This document shows, in pieces, positions 7,631 to 15,898 of a stretch of DNA of 29,641 nucleotides; positions within the stretch are counted from its first letter, which is position 1; each line of letters opens with the position of its first letter. The notes beneath the pieces are model-generated. The model did not search any database and was not told the origin of the DNA. It saw only the letters and a program-made list of their open reading frames with translations. The position numbers were made by a program, and so were the translations under genes. The DNA comes from an uncultured Ruminococcus sp. (GTDB lineage Bacteria; Bacillota; Clostridia; Oscillospirales; CAG-272), in the NCBI GenBank assembly GCA_902791785.1, contig CADAXH010000005.1, positions 1-29,641 of the forward strand, in the 5' to 3' direction.

Positions 7631-9928
7631 TCAGTCCACTGACAAAATCAAGTTCAGAACTCTCTTAGCGCAAGCAGCGATCTGATTTCTTGTTATTCTT
7701 CCGTAGTCGAGTTCTTTCAGTAATGCTTCGGGCTGCCCGTAAGGCATTTTTATATCATTGCCCGCTTTGATTTCCCACAATTGTTCACACCTTGTGTGCC
7801 AGTCAGTTGTTATTGCGCCTTTATATCCCCATTCACCTCTGAGGATGCCCATAATCAGGCCTGCGTTTTCAGATGAGTGGATTCCGTTGACCAGGTTATA
7901 TGAAGTCATTATCAGTTTCGGACTTGACTCTTTTACGCAGATTTCAAATCCTTTGAGATATATTTCTCTGAGAGCTCTTTCGGAGACTCTTGAGTCTGAA
8001 CCTGTTCTGTTTGTTTCTTTGTTGTTTAAAGCGAAGTGTTTTGGTGTGGCAGCCAGATTCATTGACTGAACGCCTCTTACCATTGCTGCAGCCATCTTTC
8101 CTGAGATGAGAGGGTCTTCGGAGTAGTACTCAAAGTTTCTTCCGCACAGAGGTGCCCTGTGTGTGTTGAGTGCGGGAGCAAGCCAGATCTGAATGTTGTT
8201 TTCTATCAGTTCAAGAGCAACTGTTCTGCCTATTTCTTCAATCACGTCGGTGTTCCAAGTGCAGGCGAGAAGTGTTGCTATTGGGAATGCCGTTGTTTTT
8301 ACTCCTGTTCCATATTCAACCCTGACGCCCTGCGGTCCGTCAGCCGTCTGTATTTTCGGAATGCCGTAATCATTTACGTCTCCGATTCCGCCCGTCGGAC
8401 TGACTCCGAATCTTCTGTGACCGCCAAGAAGATGTACGAGCTGTTCATTGGAAAGCTGCTGTAAAAACTCATCGAGAGATATTTTTCCTTTATATACATC
8501 ATACAGACTCTTGGCTTCACGCGGTGTCTTCGGCGGCAGGAAAGGACAGTCATATTCTTCAGGATTGTCTTCGCGGTACTTGGGAGCATTTTCTGCTTTT
8601 ACATATGTTCCGTCACTGAGCAGTCTCTTGTCCAGTTCCATCGGAGGACAGTGGGATTCGAGTTGTTCGACGACAACATCTTTTCTCAGTTTGTATTCAT
8701 AACTGAGTTTTTTGACAGATCTTACTGAATCTCCGATGTAAAGTGTATATGTTCCTTTTTCAAGCACATATGCATATTTGGAAATGGCGCCTATGTCATC
8801 GTAACTTGACATATCGCTTGCTTTGAAAGAAAGTGTAAGTGTCTGTTTTTTACCGGGCTCCAGTTTTTTGGTTTTTGCAAATGCACCGAGTTCGATAGCA
8901 GCTTTCGTCAGTTTCTTTTCAGGAGCTGAATAGTACAGCTGAACAACCTCTTTACCCGGATAATTACCAGTGTTCCTGACTTCAACTGTGCATTTTATAA
9001 TGCCGTCTTCAAGTTTTGTCTCTTTTTCTTTAATGGAGAAAGTTGTATATGAAAGGCCGTACCCGAACGGATAAACAACCCTTTCTTTCATTCCGGGGAT
9101 TGTTTCGAAATATCTGTAACCGACAAAGATGTCTTCAGAGTAGTTTACATAATATACGGACTCATAAAAACCTTTGGTGGAAGGGTAGTCGTTGATATTC
9201 CTTGCAAATGTGTCAACGAGTTTTCCTGATGGAGTGTCTTCACCGACAAGCAGTTCTGCAGCAGCTTCTGCGCCTCTTGATCCGCCCTGCCAGATTATCA
9301 TGGCAGCTTCGATTCTGTCGTCATCTGCAAACCATCCGGTCTCTATAACAGCACCGATGTTCAGAAGAACCACAATGTGTTTGAAATTCTTTTTGACCTT
9401 CTCAACCATGCTGACTTCCTGTTCACTCAGCTGAATGTACGGGTCGCCTTCAATCTTTCTGTCAACGCCTTCGTTGGAATATCTGTTTATTGTAATGATT
9501 GCAGTGTCTGTCAGTGAAACAGCCTTTTTCAGTATTTTATCCGGTATCTCGGGTTCGGTGAGGAATCCGTTGCTGACTTTGTTTTTGTACTGTTCTTCAA
9601 CGTTTTTTGCGTAGAATTCAGAAACAAAATCCAGTACTGATATTCCGGCTTTTTCTTTCAGGCTTTCATAAATGTTTTTGGAAAGATTTGTTATAACGTC
9701 TCCTGAACCGCCGCCGCCTTTTACGTAATCTATCTGTGCCTTTCCGAAAATTGCCACAGTTGTTCCTGATTTAAAGGGCAGCAGTGAATTGTTGTTCTTA
9801 AGAAGTACAATTCCTTCTTTTGCAGCATTTTTGGAAACATTCAGATGTTCTTCACATGCTGTTGCCTTTGTACCATTCGGACCGATTGGCAGGCATGGCT
9901 GATATCTTGCTCTTGACCACTTTTCCAT
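7631..9928 (-). CDS. Beta-glucosidase-type glycoside hydrolase, GH3, with inverted domain order
   Basis: A 765-residue GH3 enzyme, a retaining exo-acting hydrolase usually acting on beta-glucosides or beta-xylosides. The usual GH3 order is reversed. The alpha/beta-sandwich comes first (LLKNNNSLLPF near residues 42-52; EG-DR motif at 153-157, the likely acid/base region), then the fibronectin-like domain introduced by PFGYGLSYTTF at 287-297. The (beta/alpha)8 barrel comes last, with TADGPQGVR and the nucleophile Asp709 in ITTDWH. This permuted order is known from Butyrivibrio and Ruminococcus enzymes, and both catalytic parts are present, so it should be active. There is no signal peptide, so it probably acts on imported oligosaccharides in the cytoplasm. 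GGGAGA precedes the ATG. It heads a transcript with lipoprotein paralog 4. Confidence 0.92.
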   Translation of the reverse strand: MEKWSRARYQPCLPIGPNGTKATACEEHLNVSKNAAKEGIVLLKNNNSLLPFKSGTTVAIFGKAQIDYVKGGGGSGDVITNLSKNIYESLKEKAGISVLDFVSEFYAKNVEEQYKNKVSNGFLTEPEIPDKILKKAVSLTDTAIITINRYSNEGVDRKIEGDPYIQLSEQEVSMVEKVKKNFKHIVVLLNIGAVIETGWFADDDRIEAAMIIWQGGSRGAEAAAELLVGEDTPSGKLVDTFARNINDYPSTKGFYESVYYVNYSEDIFVGYRYFETIPGMKERVVYPFGYGLSYTTFSIKEKETKLEDGIIKCTVEVRNTGNYPGKEVVQLYYSAPEKKLTKAAIELGAFAKTKKLEPGKKQTLTLSFKASDMSSYDDIGAISKYAYVLEKGTYTLYIGDSVRSVKKLSYEYKLRKDVVVEQLESHCPPMELDKRLLSDGTYVKAENAPKYREDNPEEYDCPFLPPKTPREAKSLYDVYKGKISLDEFLQQLSNEQLVHLLGGHRRFGVSPTGGIGDVNDYGIPKIQTADGPQGVRVEYGTGVKTTAFPIATLLACTWNTDVIEEIGRTVALELIENNIQIWLAPALNTHRAPLCGRNFEYYSEDPLISGKMAAAMVRGVQSMNLAATPKHFALNNKETNRTGSDSRVSERALREIYLKGFEICVKESSPKLIMTSYNLVNGIHSSENAGLIMGILRGEWGYKGAITTDWHTRCEQLWEIKAGNDIKMPYGQPEALLKELDYGRITRNQIAACAKRVLNLILSVD

Positions 9929-9973
9929 TTTAAATGTTCTCCCGAATATAATATTTACTTTGCTATATACTGA

Positions 9974-10002
9974 ATTATATCATGTGATCTTTCTTGCTTC
10001 AA
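9974..10002 (-). promoter_or_regulatory. Sigma-A type promoter for the GH3-lipoprotein transcript
   Basis: On the minus strand TTGAAG (10002-9997) is followed after exactly 17 bases by TATAAT (9979-9974), about 45 bases upstream of the GH3 start codon. The divergent GH31 promoter lies about 90 bases away in the same 237-base gap. A short inverted repeat GATGT-N8-ACATC and two similar copies of CGAYGTGATT lie between the two promoters and could be an operator, but these are weak motifs. Confidence 0.6.
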
Positions 10003-10088
10003 CATATCTGAATGGATTATTGAACCAAAAATCTGCAGTTCCGATGTGATTGCCGACATCAAAATCGACGTGATTACGAAAAAATGGT

Positions 10089-10118
10089 TTGGTGAACATA
10101 TAGCTAATGGTATATAAT
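10089..10118 (+). promoter_or_regulatory. Sigma-A type promoter for the GH31-fhs transcript
   Basis: TTGGTG at 10089-10094 and TATAAT at 10113-10118 are separated by 18 bases. The GH31 start codon follows about 47 bases downstream, preceded by GGGAG at 10153-10157. The -10 box is a perfect match and the -35 is partial. I see no other promoter before fhs, so this one probably drives both genes. Confidence 0.5.
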
Positions 10119-10165
10119 ATAGTTAAGCTTGAAATGGCGAATATATCCTCCCGGGAGAATCATGT

Positions 10166-12568
10166 ATGTTGAACAAAGAACTAATCGTTAAAACTTATCC
10201 GGTTGCGAATAAGAAGAACATTGTCTTCTGGCGCGACTACAGGGTAACTGTACTGTCCGACAGACTTTTCAGAATTGAAAAGAGCAAAAATCAAGTATAC
10301 AGAGATGAAGCCACTCTGTCCGTCTGGTACAGAAACATGCCTGTCACTGAATATGCTTTTTCAGGTGAAAAAGACAAGGCGACCATAAAAACAAAGAGTG
10401 TGACTCTTGTACTTAAACCGAGAAGAAGCGAATGTGAAATAATAATCGGAGATAAAACACTCAGGATAACAAACGAGGGCAACCTCGGCGGCACATACAG
10501 AACACTTGACCGCTGCAACGGAGACAGATTCATAGGTGATCACGGAAAGTGGCACAGGGTGGATTTGGGATACGGCGTATGCTCAACAACAGGAGTAGCA
10601 GTACTTGACGACTCAAAGACCATATGTCTCGGTGACGATGGCAAGCCTTTTGATAAAAAAGCAGACGGAACGGACGAATACGTATTTGCGTTCGGCGACA
10701 ACTACAGAGAAGCAGTAAAAGCTTTGTATTCAATTACGGGATATGTTCCCATGATACCGAGATTCGCACTCGGAAACTGGTGGTCAAGGTACCACGCATA
10801 CAGCGACAGGGAATATCTGGCGCTCATGAGCAAATTCGAAAACGAAAATGTTCCTTTCACCGTTGCAACAGTGGATATGGACTGGCACTATTCAACAACG
10901 ACCGACCAGGAATTCAAAATCACTGAACGCGGTCTTGCAGACGCATATCACGGATATACTTCCGGTTGGACAGGATACACATGGAACAGACATCTTTTCC
11001 CGGATTACAAAAAGTTTTTGAAGGTGTTGAATGACAAAAACCTGAAAGTCACTCTTAACCTTCATCCTCACAGCGGCGTGAGATTCTGGGAGACCCAGTA
11101 CGAAAAATTCGCCAAAAGATGCGGAGTTGATCCAAAGACCGGAAAACAGATTGAATGTGATGTCACAGACGAGAACTTCATAAATGCATACTTCGATGTT
11201 CTGCTAAATCCTTATGAAAAGGACGGAGTAAGATTCTGGTGGATGGACTGGCAGCAGGGAACAAGAACCAAAATTGACGGACTTGACCCTCTCTGGGCGT
11301 TCAACCATTATCTGTATCTGGACAATGCAAAAGGCGGAAAGCAGCCGATTATTCTGTCAAGATATGCAGGCATAGGCTCCCACAGATACCAGGTGGGATT
11401 CTCGGGCGATACTCACATAACATGGGAAACACTCAAATATCTCCCTTACTTTACGGCAACTTCAAGCAATGTAGGCTATACATGGTGGAGCCACGATATA
11501 GGCGGACACATGCAGGGATACAAGGATGACGAACTCTATGTAAGATCGGTTCAGTTCGGAGTATTCAGCCCCATTAACAGACTGCACTGCACATGTGAAG
11601 AAGTTCATTCAAAAGACCCTGAGGTATTCAAAAACGGTGCAGGCCTAATAGTAAACAACTGGCTGAGATTAAGACACTCAATGATTCCGTATGTCTATTC
11701 TGCAGTAGCCAAAAACCACCTGTTCGGACTCGGAATAGTTGAACCGCTTTATTATGAGTGGAAAGAAGAAAAGGCATACGAATCAAAGGACGAATATCTG
11801 TTCAATCAGGATCTGCTTGTAGGCATCATAACAGAAAAAATAAATGCAGACGGGCTTGCCGCAATGGATATGTACATTCCTGAAGGCACATGGACAGACA
11901 TTTTCACGGGTGACGTTTACGAATCCGAAGGAAAGACAGTGACTGTTCAAAGAACACTGGATTCAATTCCCGTCCTTGCCTCTGAAGGCACAGTAATTAC
12001 ACTGTCAAGGGACGACAAAAACAAATCCGACAACCCGGACAATCTTGAACTCTGGGTATATAACGGAAACAAGACAAACGTTATGTACGAGAGCGGAGAA
12101 AAGGATTTCGGATGCACTGTGATGACGTCCTCATACACCGAAAAAGACAACGGAGAATATACAGAAAAACTCACAATTGAGTTTGGCGGAGATAATACCG
12201 CTGTTCCGAAAAACAGAAATGTTGTTGTCAGGTTCAAGAACATAAAAGACGGAAAAGTTTCTTTCAGAGTGAATTCAGAAAAGAGAGAATATACAGAAGT
12301 TTATGACAAAAACATCGCCTTGAGTTTTGATGTCGAGAGCACAGCTGATGTAATTGAAATTGAAGTAAAATCCCATGTTGAAACAAAACTTGACAGATTC
12401 AAGGAAAAAGCACTTGAACAGCTGACAATATTCAATTACAAGAACTCAGAGAAAGTAACACTTTTCAACAACATCAATTCCTGCGACAAGCTGGAAGATG
12501 CAATAAAATACCTGGATGATTCTTTCGTAACAGAAAGCGTCAGAAACAGAATTAAAGAAGTCCTTTGA
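10166..12568 (+). CDS. Glycoside hydrolase family 31 enzyme (alpha-glycosidase)
   Basis: An 800-residue GH31 enzyme, retaining and acting on terminal alpha-glycosides (alpha-glucosidase, alpha-xylosidase or a rarer specificity). The N-terminal beta-sandwich covers about residues 1-190. The barrel carries VDMDWHYS, the nucleophile Asp361 in FWWMDWQQG, the acid/base Asp415 in GFSGDTH, and YTWWSHDIGGH. C-terminal beta-domains follow from about 580, and the last 65 residues form a helical tail. The residues after the nucleophile are WQQ, not the M/F-x-E of classical alpha-glucosidases, so the substrate should not be assumed to be maltose-like. There is no signal peptide, hence probably cytoplasmic. 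ATG 10166 is supported by GGGAG 8 bases upstream; the ATG at 10162 is out of frame and stops quickly. fhs follows after 17 bases. Confidence 0.9.
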   Translation: MLNKELIVKTYPVANKKNIVFWRDYRVTVLSDRLFRIEKSKNQVYRDEATLSVWYRNMPVTEYAFSGEKDKATIKTKSVTLVLKPRRSECEIIIGDKTLRITNEGNLGGTYRTLDRCNGDRFIGDHGKWHRVDLGYGVCSTTGVAVLDDSKTICLGDDGKPFDKKADGTDEYVFAFGDNYREAVKALYSITGYVPMIPRFALGNWWSRYHAYSDREYLALMSKFENENVPFTVATVDMDWHYSTTTDQEFKITERGLADAYHGYTSGWTGYTWNRHLFPDYKKFLKVLNDKNLKVTLNLHPHSGVRFWETQYEKFAKRCGVDPKTGKQIECDVTDENFINAYFDVLLNPYEKDGVRFWWMDWQQGTRTKIDGLDPLWAFNHYLYLDNAKGGKQPIILSRYAGIGSHRYQVGFSGDTHITWETLKYLPYFTATSSNVGYTWWSHDIGGHMQGYKDDELYVRSVQFGVFSPINRLHCTCEEVHSKDPEVFKNGAGLIVNNWLRLRHSMIPYVYSAVAKNHLFGLGIVEPLYYEWKEEKAYESKDEYLFNQDLLVGIITEKINADGLAAMDMYIPEGTWTDIFTGDVYESEGKTVTVQRTLDSIPVLASEGTVITLSRDDKNKSDNPDNLELWVYNGNKTNVMYESGEKDFGCTVMTSSYTEKDNGEYTEKLTIEFGGDNTAVPKNRNVVVRFKNIKDGKVSFRVNSEKREYTEVYDKNIALSFDVESTADVIEIEVKSHVETKLDRFKEKALEQLTIFNYKNSEKVTLFNNINSCDKLEDAIKYLDDSFVTESVRNRIKEVL

Positions 12569-12585
12569 AAAAAGTTGAGGTAAAC

Positions 12586-14253
12586 ATGTTAACAGATATT
12601 GAAATTGCCCAGAAGGCCACTTTGAAACCAATAGCAGAAATAGCTGCAAAAGCGGGAATTGATCCGGAATACATTGAACCTTATGGTAAGACCAAGGCAA
12701 AAATAGACCTTTCAATTTTCGACAACGTCAAAAAGGAAAATGGCAAGCTTGTTCTCGTAACCGCAATTACTCCGACTCCTGCCGGTGAAGGAAAGACAAC
12801 GACCACAATTGGCCTTGCCGACGCTATGAGAAGAATAGGCAAGAACACAAATGTGGCACTGAGGGAACCGTCTCTCGGCCCTGTATTTGGAGTCAAGGGA
12901 GGTGCTACCGGAGGCGGATATGCTCAGGTTGTCCCAATGGAGGAAATAAACCTTCATTTTACAGGGGACATCCATGCCATGAGTGCAGCAAACAACCTTC
13001 TGGCTGCAATGATAGACAACCACATTTTCCAGGGTAACAGTCTGGGAATTGATCCTGAAAGAATAACCTGGAGGAGAGCTGTCGACATGAATGACAGACA
13101 GCTCAGATTCATTCGCGACGGCCTGGGCGGAGAAAAGAATGGAAGGGAAAGAAACGACGGCTTTGACATCACTGTTGCTTCAGAAGTAATGGCTGTATTC
13201 TGTCTTTCGTCTTCTGTTTCCGATCTGAAAAAAAGACTTGCAAGAATTATTATCGGTTATACTTATGAAGGTAAACCGGTTACAGCGCATGACCTGAAAG
13301 CAGAAGGAGCAATGACTGCGCTGTTGAAAGAGGCAATTAAGCCTAATCTTGTCCAGACACTTGAAGGTACTCCCGCTTTTGTGCACGGAGGTCCGTTTGC
13401 CAACATTGCTCACGGATGCAACTCGGTGCTGGCTACAAGACTTGCTTTGAAACTCAGTGACTACACAATCACAGAAGCCGGATTCGGTGCAGATCTCGGG
13501 GCAGAAAAATTCTGTGACATCAAGTGCAGAATGACCGGACTGAAGCCTTCGGCATGTGTCATTGTAGCCACAGTCCGTGCTCTTAAAATGCATGGAGGAA
13601 AAGACAAATCCGAACTCACAAATGAAGATCTTGTCGCGCTTGAAGCAGGACTCCCGAACCTTCTTAAACACGTCTCGAATATGAAGAATGTCTACGGACT
13701 TCCCGTAGTTGTTGCCATTAACAGATTCCCGACTGACACAGAAAAGGAAATAGAGCTCGTTGAAAGAAAATGCAAAGAACTCGGTGTTAATGTGGTTTTG
13801 TCAGAGGTCTGGGCAAAAGGCGGAGAAGGCGGAATAGAACTTGCAAAAGAAGTAGTGAGACTTTGCGAAGAGAAGAATAACTTCAACTATTCGTATCCGC
13901 TCGACATGTCAATCAAAGACAAGATTGAGACAGTAGCAAAAAGAATTTACGGAGCTGACGGAGTAGAATATATGCCCGAGGCCGAAGAGAGTATAAAAAA
14001 GATTACTGAACTCGGATTCGACAAATGTCCGATTTGCATCGCCAAGACGCAAAACAGCCTTTCGGACAACGCCGCTTTGAAGGGCGCGCCAAAAGGCTTC
14101 AAAGTTACTATAAGGAATGCAAAAATTTCTTCGGGTGCAGGTTTTGTGGTTGTCTATGCAGGCAACATTCTGACAATGCCCGGACTTCCACCGGTTCCTG
14201 CAGCTGAAAGAATTGATGTAGATGATTCAGGAGTTATCTCCGGATTGTTCTGA
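12586..14253 (+). CDS. fhs: Formate--tetrahydrofolate ligase
   Basis: This enzyme (555 residues; the family is usually about 555-560) joins formate to tetrahydrofolate with ATP, giving 10-formyl-THF for one-carbon metabolism and, in acetogens, the methyl branch of the Wood-Ljungdahl pathway. The P-loop-like TPTPAGEGKTT lies at residues 62-72, followed by the glycine-rich KGGATGGGYAQV block and HFTGDIHA. The sequence is conserved to the C-terminal GLF. ATG 12586 with TTGAGG just upstream is preferred over an in-frame TTG at 12565 that overlaps the GH31 stop codon. The gene lies in the GH31 transcript, which is unexpected for a housekeeping function. Its last 27 bases overlap the 3' end of bioY on the other strand. 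Presence of fhs alone does not prove acetogenesis. Confidence 0.96.
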   Translation: MLTDIEIAQKATLKPIAEIAAKAGIDPEYIEPYGKTKAKIDLSIFDNVKKENGKLVLVTAITPTPAGEGKTTTTIGLADAMRRIGKNTNVALREPSLGPVFGVKGGATGGGYAQVVPMEEINLHFTGDIHAMSAANNLLAAMIDNHIFQGNSLGIDPERITWRRAVDMNDRQLRFIRDGLGGEKNGRERNDGFDITVASEVMAVFCLSSSVSDLKKRLARIIIGYTYEGKPVTAHDLKAEGAMTALLKEAIKPNLVQTLEGTPAFVHGGPFANIAHGCNSVLATRLALKLSDYTITEAGFGADLGAEKFCDIKCRMTGLKPSACVIVATVRALKMHGGKDKSELTNEDLVALEAGLPNLLKHVSNMKNVYGLPVVVAINRFPTDTEKEIELVERKCKELGVNVVLSEVWAKGGEGGIELAKEVVRLCEEKNNFNYSYPLDMSIKDKIETVAKRIYGADGVEYMPEAEESIKKITELGFDKCPICIAKTQNSLSDNAALKGAPKGFKVTIRNAKISSGAGFVVVYAGNILTMPGLPPVPAAERIDVDDSGVISGLF

Positions 14254-14808
14254 TTCTTTTTCTTCACCGATGGAATTGACTGCTTTGAGCAAAGGTTTGG
14301 ACAAAAGGACTGTTGCTGCGATTTTCAGTGCGTCGTATGGAAGGAAAATAACCATTCCTGACATCAGTATCTCTCCGATTGTCATCGATTTGTGCAGGTA
14401 TACATTTATAATAATGCCCATGTACGGCAATCCTATTGCATAAGTTGCAAGAAGCCCGCAAAGGCATGCAATCAGAATTCTCGGAATGCTCTTGTTGTTT
14501 TTGGTAAGCAGACCGGTGACAAATGCGGTTAAGATAAATCCTAATGTAAAGCCGAATGAAGGCTGAAGAACATAAGTGAATCCTCCGCCTCCGGTAAAAA
14601 TGGGCAGTCCCAGCAATCCAAGAATGACATAAATCAATTGAGAGATCGCTCCGTATTTTGGTCCGAGAAGAATTCCGGACAAAAATACGAACAGCAGCTG
14701 TAGTGTAAAAGACAGCCACGGTGTCGGAATTTTCAGAAATGCCCCGAGTGCAGTCAGAGCTGTAAACAGGGCGCAGAGTATAAGCATCTTAATTCTATAT
14801 CTGGACAT
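14227..14808 (-). CDS. bioY: Biotin transporter BioY, ECF-type substrate-binding membrane component
   Basis: A 193-residue integral membrane protein with about six hydrophobic segments. BioY captures biotin and works with the shared energy-coupling (ECF) module, or possibly alone. Family signatures are LGAFLKIPTP (residues 21-30), then SFTLQLLFVFLSGILLGPKYG and GLLGLPIFTGGGGFTYVLQPSFG (residues 64-86). The frame extends upstream, but that extension crosses the operator and the birA coding region. ATG 14808 is preceded by GAGG at 14820-14817 and gives a normal N-terminus. The gene is divergent from birA with a BirA operator between them, which supports the biotin assignment independently of the protein sequence. 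No biotin synthesis genes are seen here, fitting dependence on uptake. Confidence 0.95.
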   Translation of the reverse strand: MSRYRIKMLILCALFTALTALGAFLKIPTPWLSFTLQLLFVFLSGILLGPKYGAISQLIYVILGLLGLPIFTGGGGFTYVLQPSFGFTLGFILTAFVTGLLTKNNKSIPRILIACLCGLLATYAIGLPYMGIIINVYLHKSMTIGEILMSGMVIFLPYDALKIAATVLLSKPLLKAVNSIGEEKESEQSGDNS

Positions 14809-14844
14809 ATTGTTAACCTCGCTTGATACAGTGGTTAACAATAT
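14807..14844. promoter_or_regulatory. BirA operator between bioY and birA
   Basis: A perfect inverted repeat with 12-base arms, ATATTGTTAACC (14807-14818) and its complement (14833-14844), separated by 14 bases. It matches the known BirA site layout of a TTGTWAACC-like half site facing its complement across 14-16 bases. One arm covers the bioY ribosome binding site and the first bases of its start codon; the other covers the -10 box of the bioY promoter. Biotinyl-AMP-loaded BirA bound here should shut off bioY. Confidence 0.9.
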
Positions 14845-14866
14845 CACAAAATGAAAGAAATGTAAA
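14838..14866 (-). promoter_or_regulatory. bioY promoter overlapping the BirA operator
   Basis: On the minus strand TTTACA (14866-14861) and TATTGT (14843-14838) are 17 bases apart. The -10 box lies inside the right operator arm (14833-14844), so repressor and RNA polymerase would compete directly. The -35 box overlaps the ribosome binding region of birA on the other strand. Confidence 0.6.
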
Positions 14867-14872
14867 GGTTTT

Positions 14873-15859
14873 ATGACAAAAATTGAAGTTTTGAAACTGT
14901 TGAAAAACAATGGTGAATATGTTTCAGGTGAATACATAAGCAAAAGTCTCGGCATTTCAAGAGTTGCTGTAAACAAAGCTATAGCTGCGCTGAAAAGAGA
15001 CGGATATACAATTTTGTCCTCAACCAATAAAGGTTATTGTCTGAAAGAAAGGGCAGATATTCTTACTGATGCTGAAATAAAGAACGGATTAGCAACAGAA
15101 TATATCGGAAAAGATATAATCTGTTTTGATTCAATTGACTCCACAAACAATTACATAAAGAACAATTATGAATCATTGAATGACGGAACGGTTGTAATAG
15201 CAAACAAGCAGACGGGCGGAAGAGGACGACTTGGAAGGATTTTTGTTTCAGAGCCTGACGTAGGCATATATATGTCAGTTCTTCTGAAGCCCAAGAGCCT
15301 GGACAGAGTAACCGCTCTTACTGCCATGACAGCAGTCGGCTTATGTGATGCCATAGAAAAGACGGTGTCGGTCCGCCCGTTTATTAAATGGACGAATGAC
15401 ATTATTATGGATGGGAAAAAGGTTTGCGGCATTCTGACGGAAATGGGAGTTGAAGGAGAAACCGGGAACGTACAATACATAGTTGTCGGAATAGGGATTA
15501 ATGTAAATCAGGATTCCGATGGATTTCCTGAAGAACTCAGAAACATTGCCGGATCAATAAGAATGGCATGTAACGAAAAGATAAACAGAGTTAAACTGTG
15601 CAAGCAAATAATTAAAGAGCTTGACTTTTTGTACTTAAATTTTGATTCTTTCTATGAGAGATGTTTACAGTCATACAGGAAAGACTGCATTAACATAGGA
15701 AGAAAAATCCTGGTTATGAAAACACAGGAAGGTATAGAAGCAGAAGCAGTCGCAGTTGAAGAAGATTTTTCTTTGAGAGTGAGATACCCTGATGGAAAGG
15801 AAGAATCAATTAAGAGCGGTGAAGTATCCATCAGAGGAATGATGGGATATTCACAATAG
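14873..15859 (+). CDS. birA: Bifunctional biotin ligase / biotin operon repressor BirA
   Basis: A 328-residue protein that makes biotinyl-AMP, transfers biotin to acceptor proteins, and represses biotin genes when loaded. The N-terminal winged helix-turn-helix (about residues 1-60, with GEYISKSLGISRVAVNKAIAAL) marks the DNA-binding type. The catalytic domain shows GGRGRLGR at 115-122 (biotinyl-AMP loop), KWTNDI from Lys172, and GKKVCGIL at 181-188; a small C-terminal SH3-like domain follows. The ribosome binding site is weak (AAAGG only 4 bases before the ATG), which suggests low expression. The gene faces bioY across the operator and may be autoregulated. An imperfect terminator follows the stop codon. 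Confidence 0.96.
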   Translation: MTKIEVLKLLKNNGEYVSGEYISKSLGISRVAVNKAIAALKRDGYTILSSTNKGYCLKERADILTDAEIKNGLATEYIGKDIICFDSIDSTNNYIKNNYESLNDGTVVIANKQTGGRGRLGRIFVSEPDVGIYMSVLLKPKSLDRVTALTAMTAVGLCDAIEKTVSVRPFIKWTNDIIMDGKKVCGILTEMGVEGETGNVQYIVVGIGINVNQDSDGFPEELRNIAGSIRMACNEKINRVKLCKQIIKELDFLYLNFDSFYERCLQSYRKDCINIGRKILVMKTQEGIEAEAVAVEEDFSLRVRYPDGKEESIKSGEVSIRGMMGYSQ

Positions 15860-15868
15860 AGACAAAAA

Positions 15869-15892
15869 AAGAGCCCAAATCAAAGGACTCTT
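15869..15892. terminator. Bidirectional terminator between birA and the ATPase gene
   Basis: AAGAGCCC (15869-15876) pairs with GGACTCTT (15885-15892) with one internal mismatch and an 8-base loop. The plus strand continues into CTTTTGTT, and the minus strand into a run of seven T. It lies between two converging genes and overlaps neither coding frame. The fit is better for the minus-strand ATPase transcript. Confidence 0.65.
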
Positions 15893-15898
15893 CTTTTG

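Noticed and set aside
12565..12585. TTG start of fhs at 12565
   Set aside because: It overlaps the GH31 stop codon and lacks a well-placed ribosome site, while ATG 12586 has TTGAGG and gives the usual family length.
13180..13671. 163-codon open frame antisense to fhs
   Set aside because: It lies fully within the conserved fhs coding region on the other strand, has no recognisable domain and is best explained as a shadow frame.
14809..15027. Longer BioY start upstream of 14808
   Set aside because: It would run through the BirA operator and the birA coding sequence, and lacks BioY similarity and a ribosome binding site.
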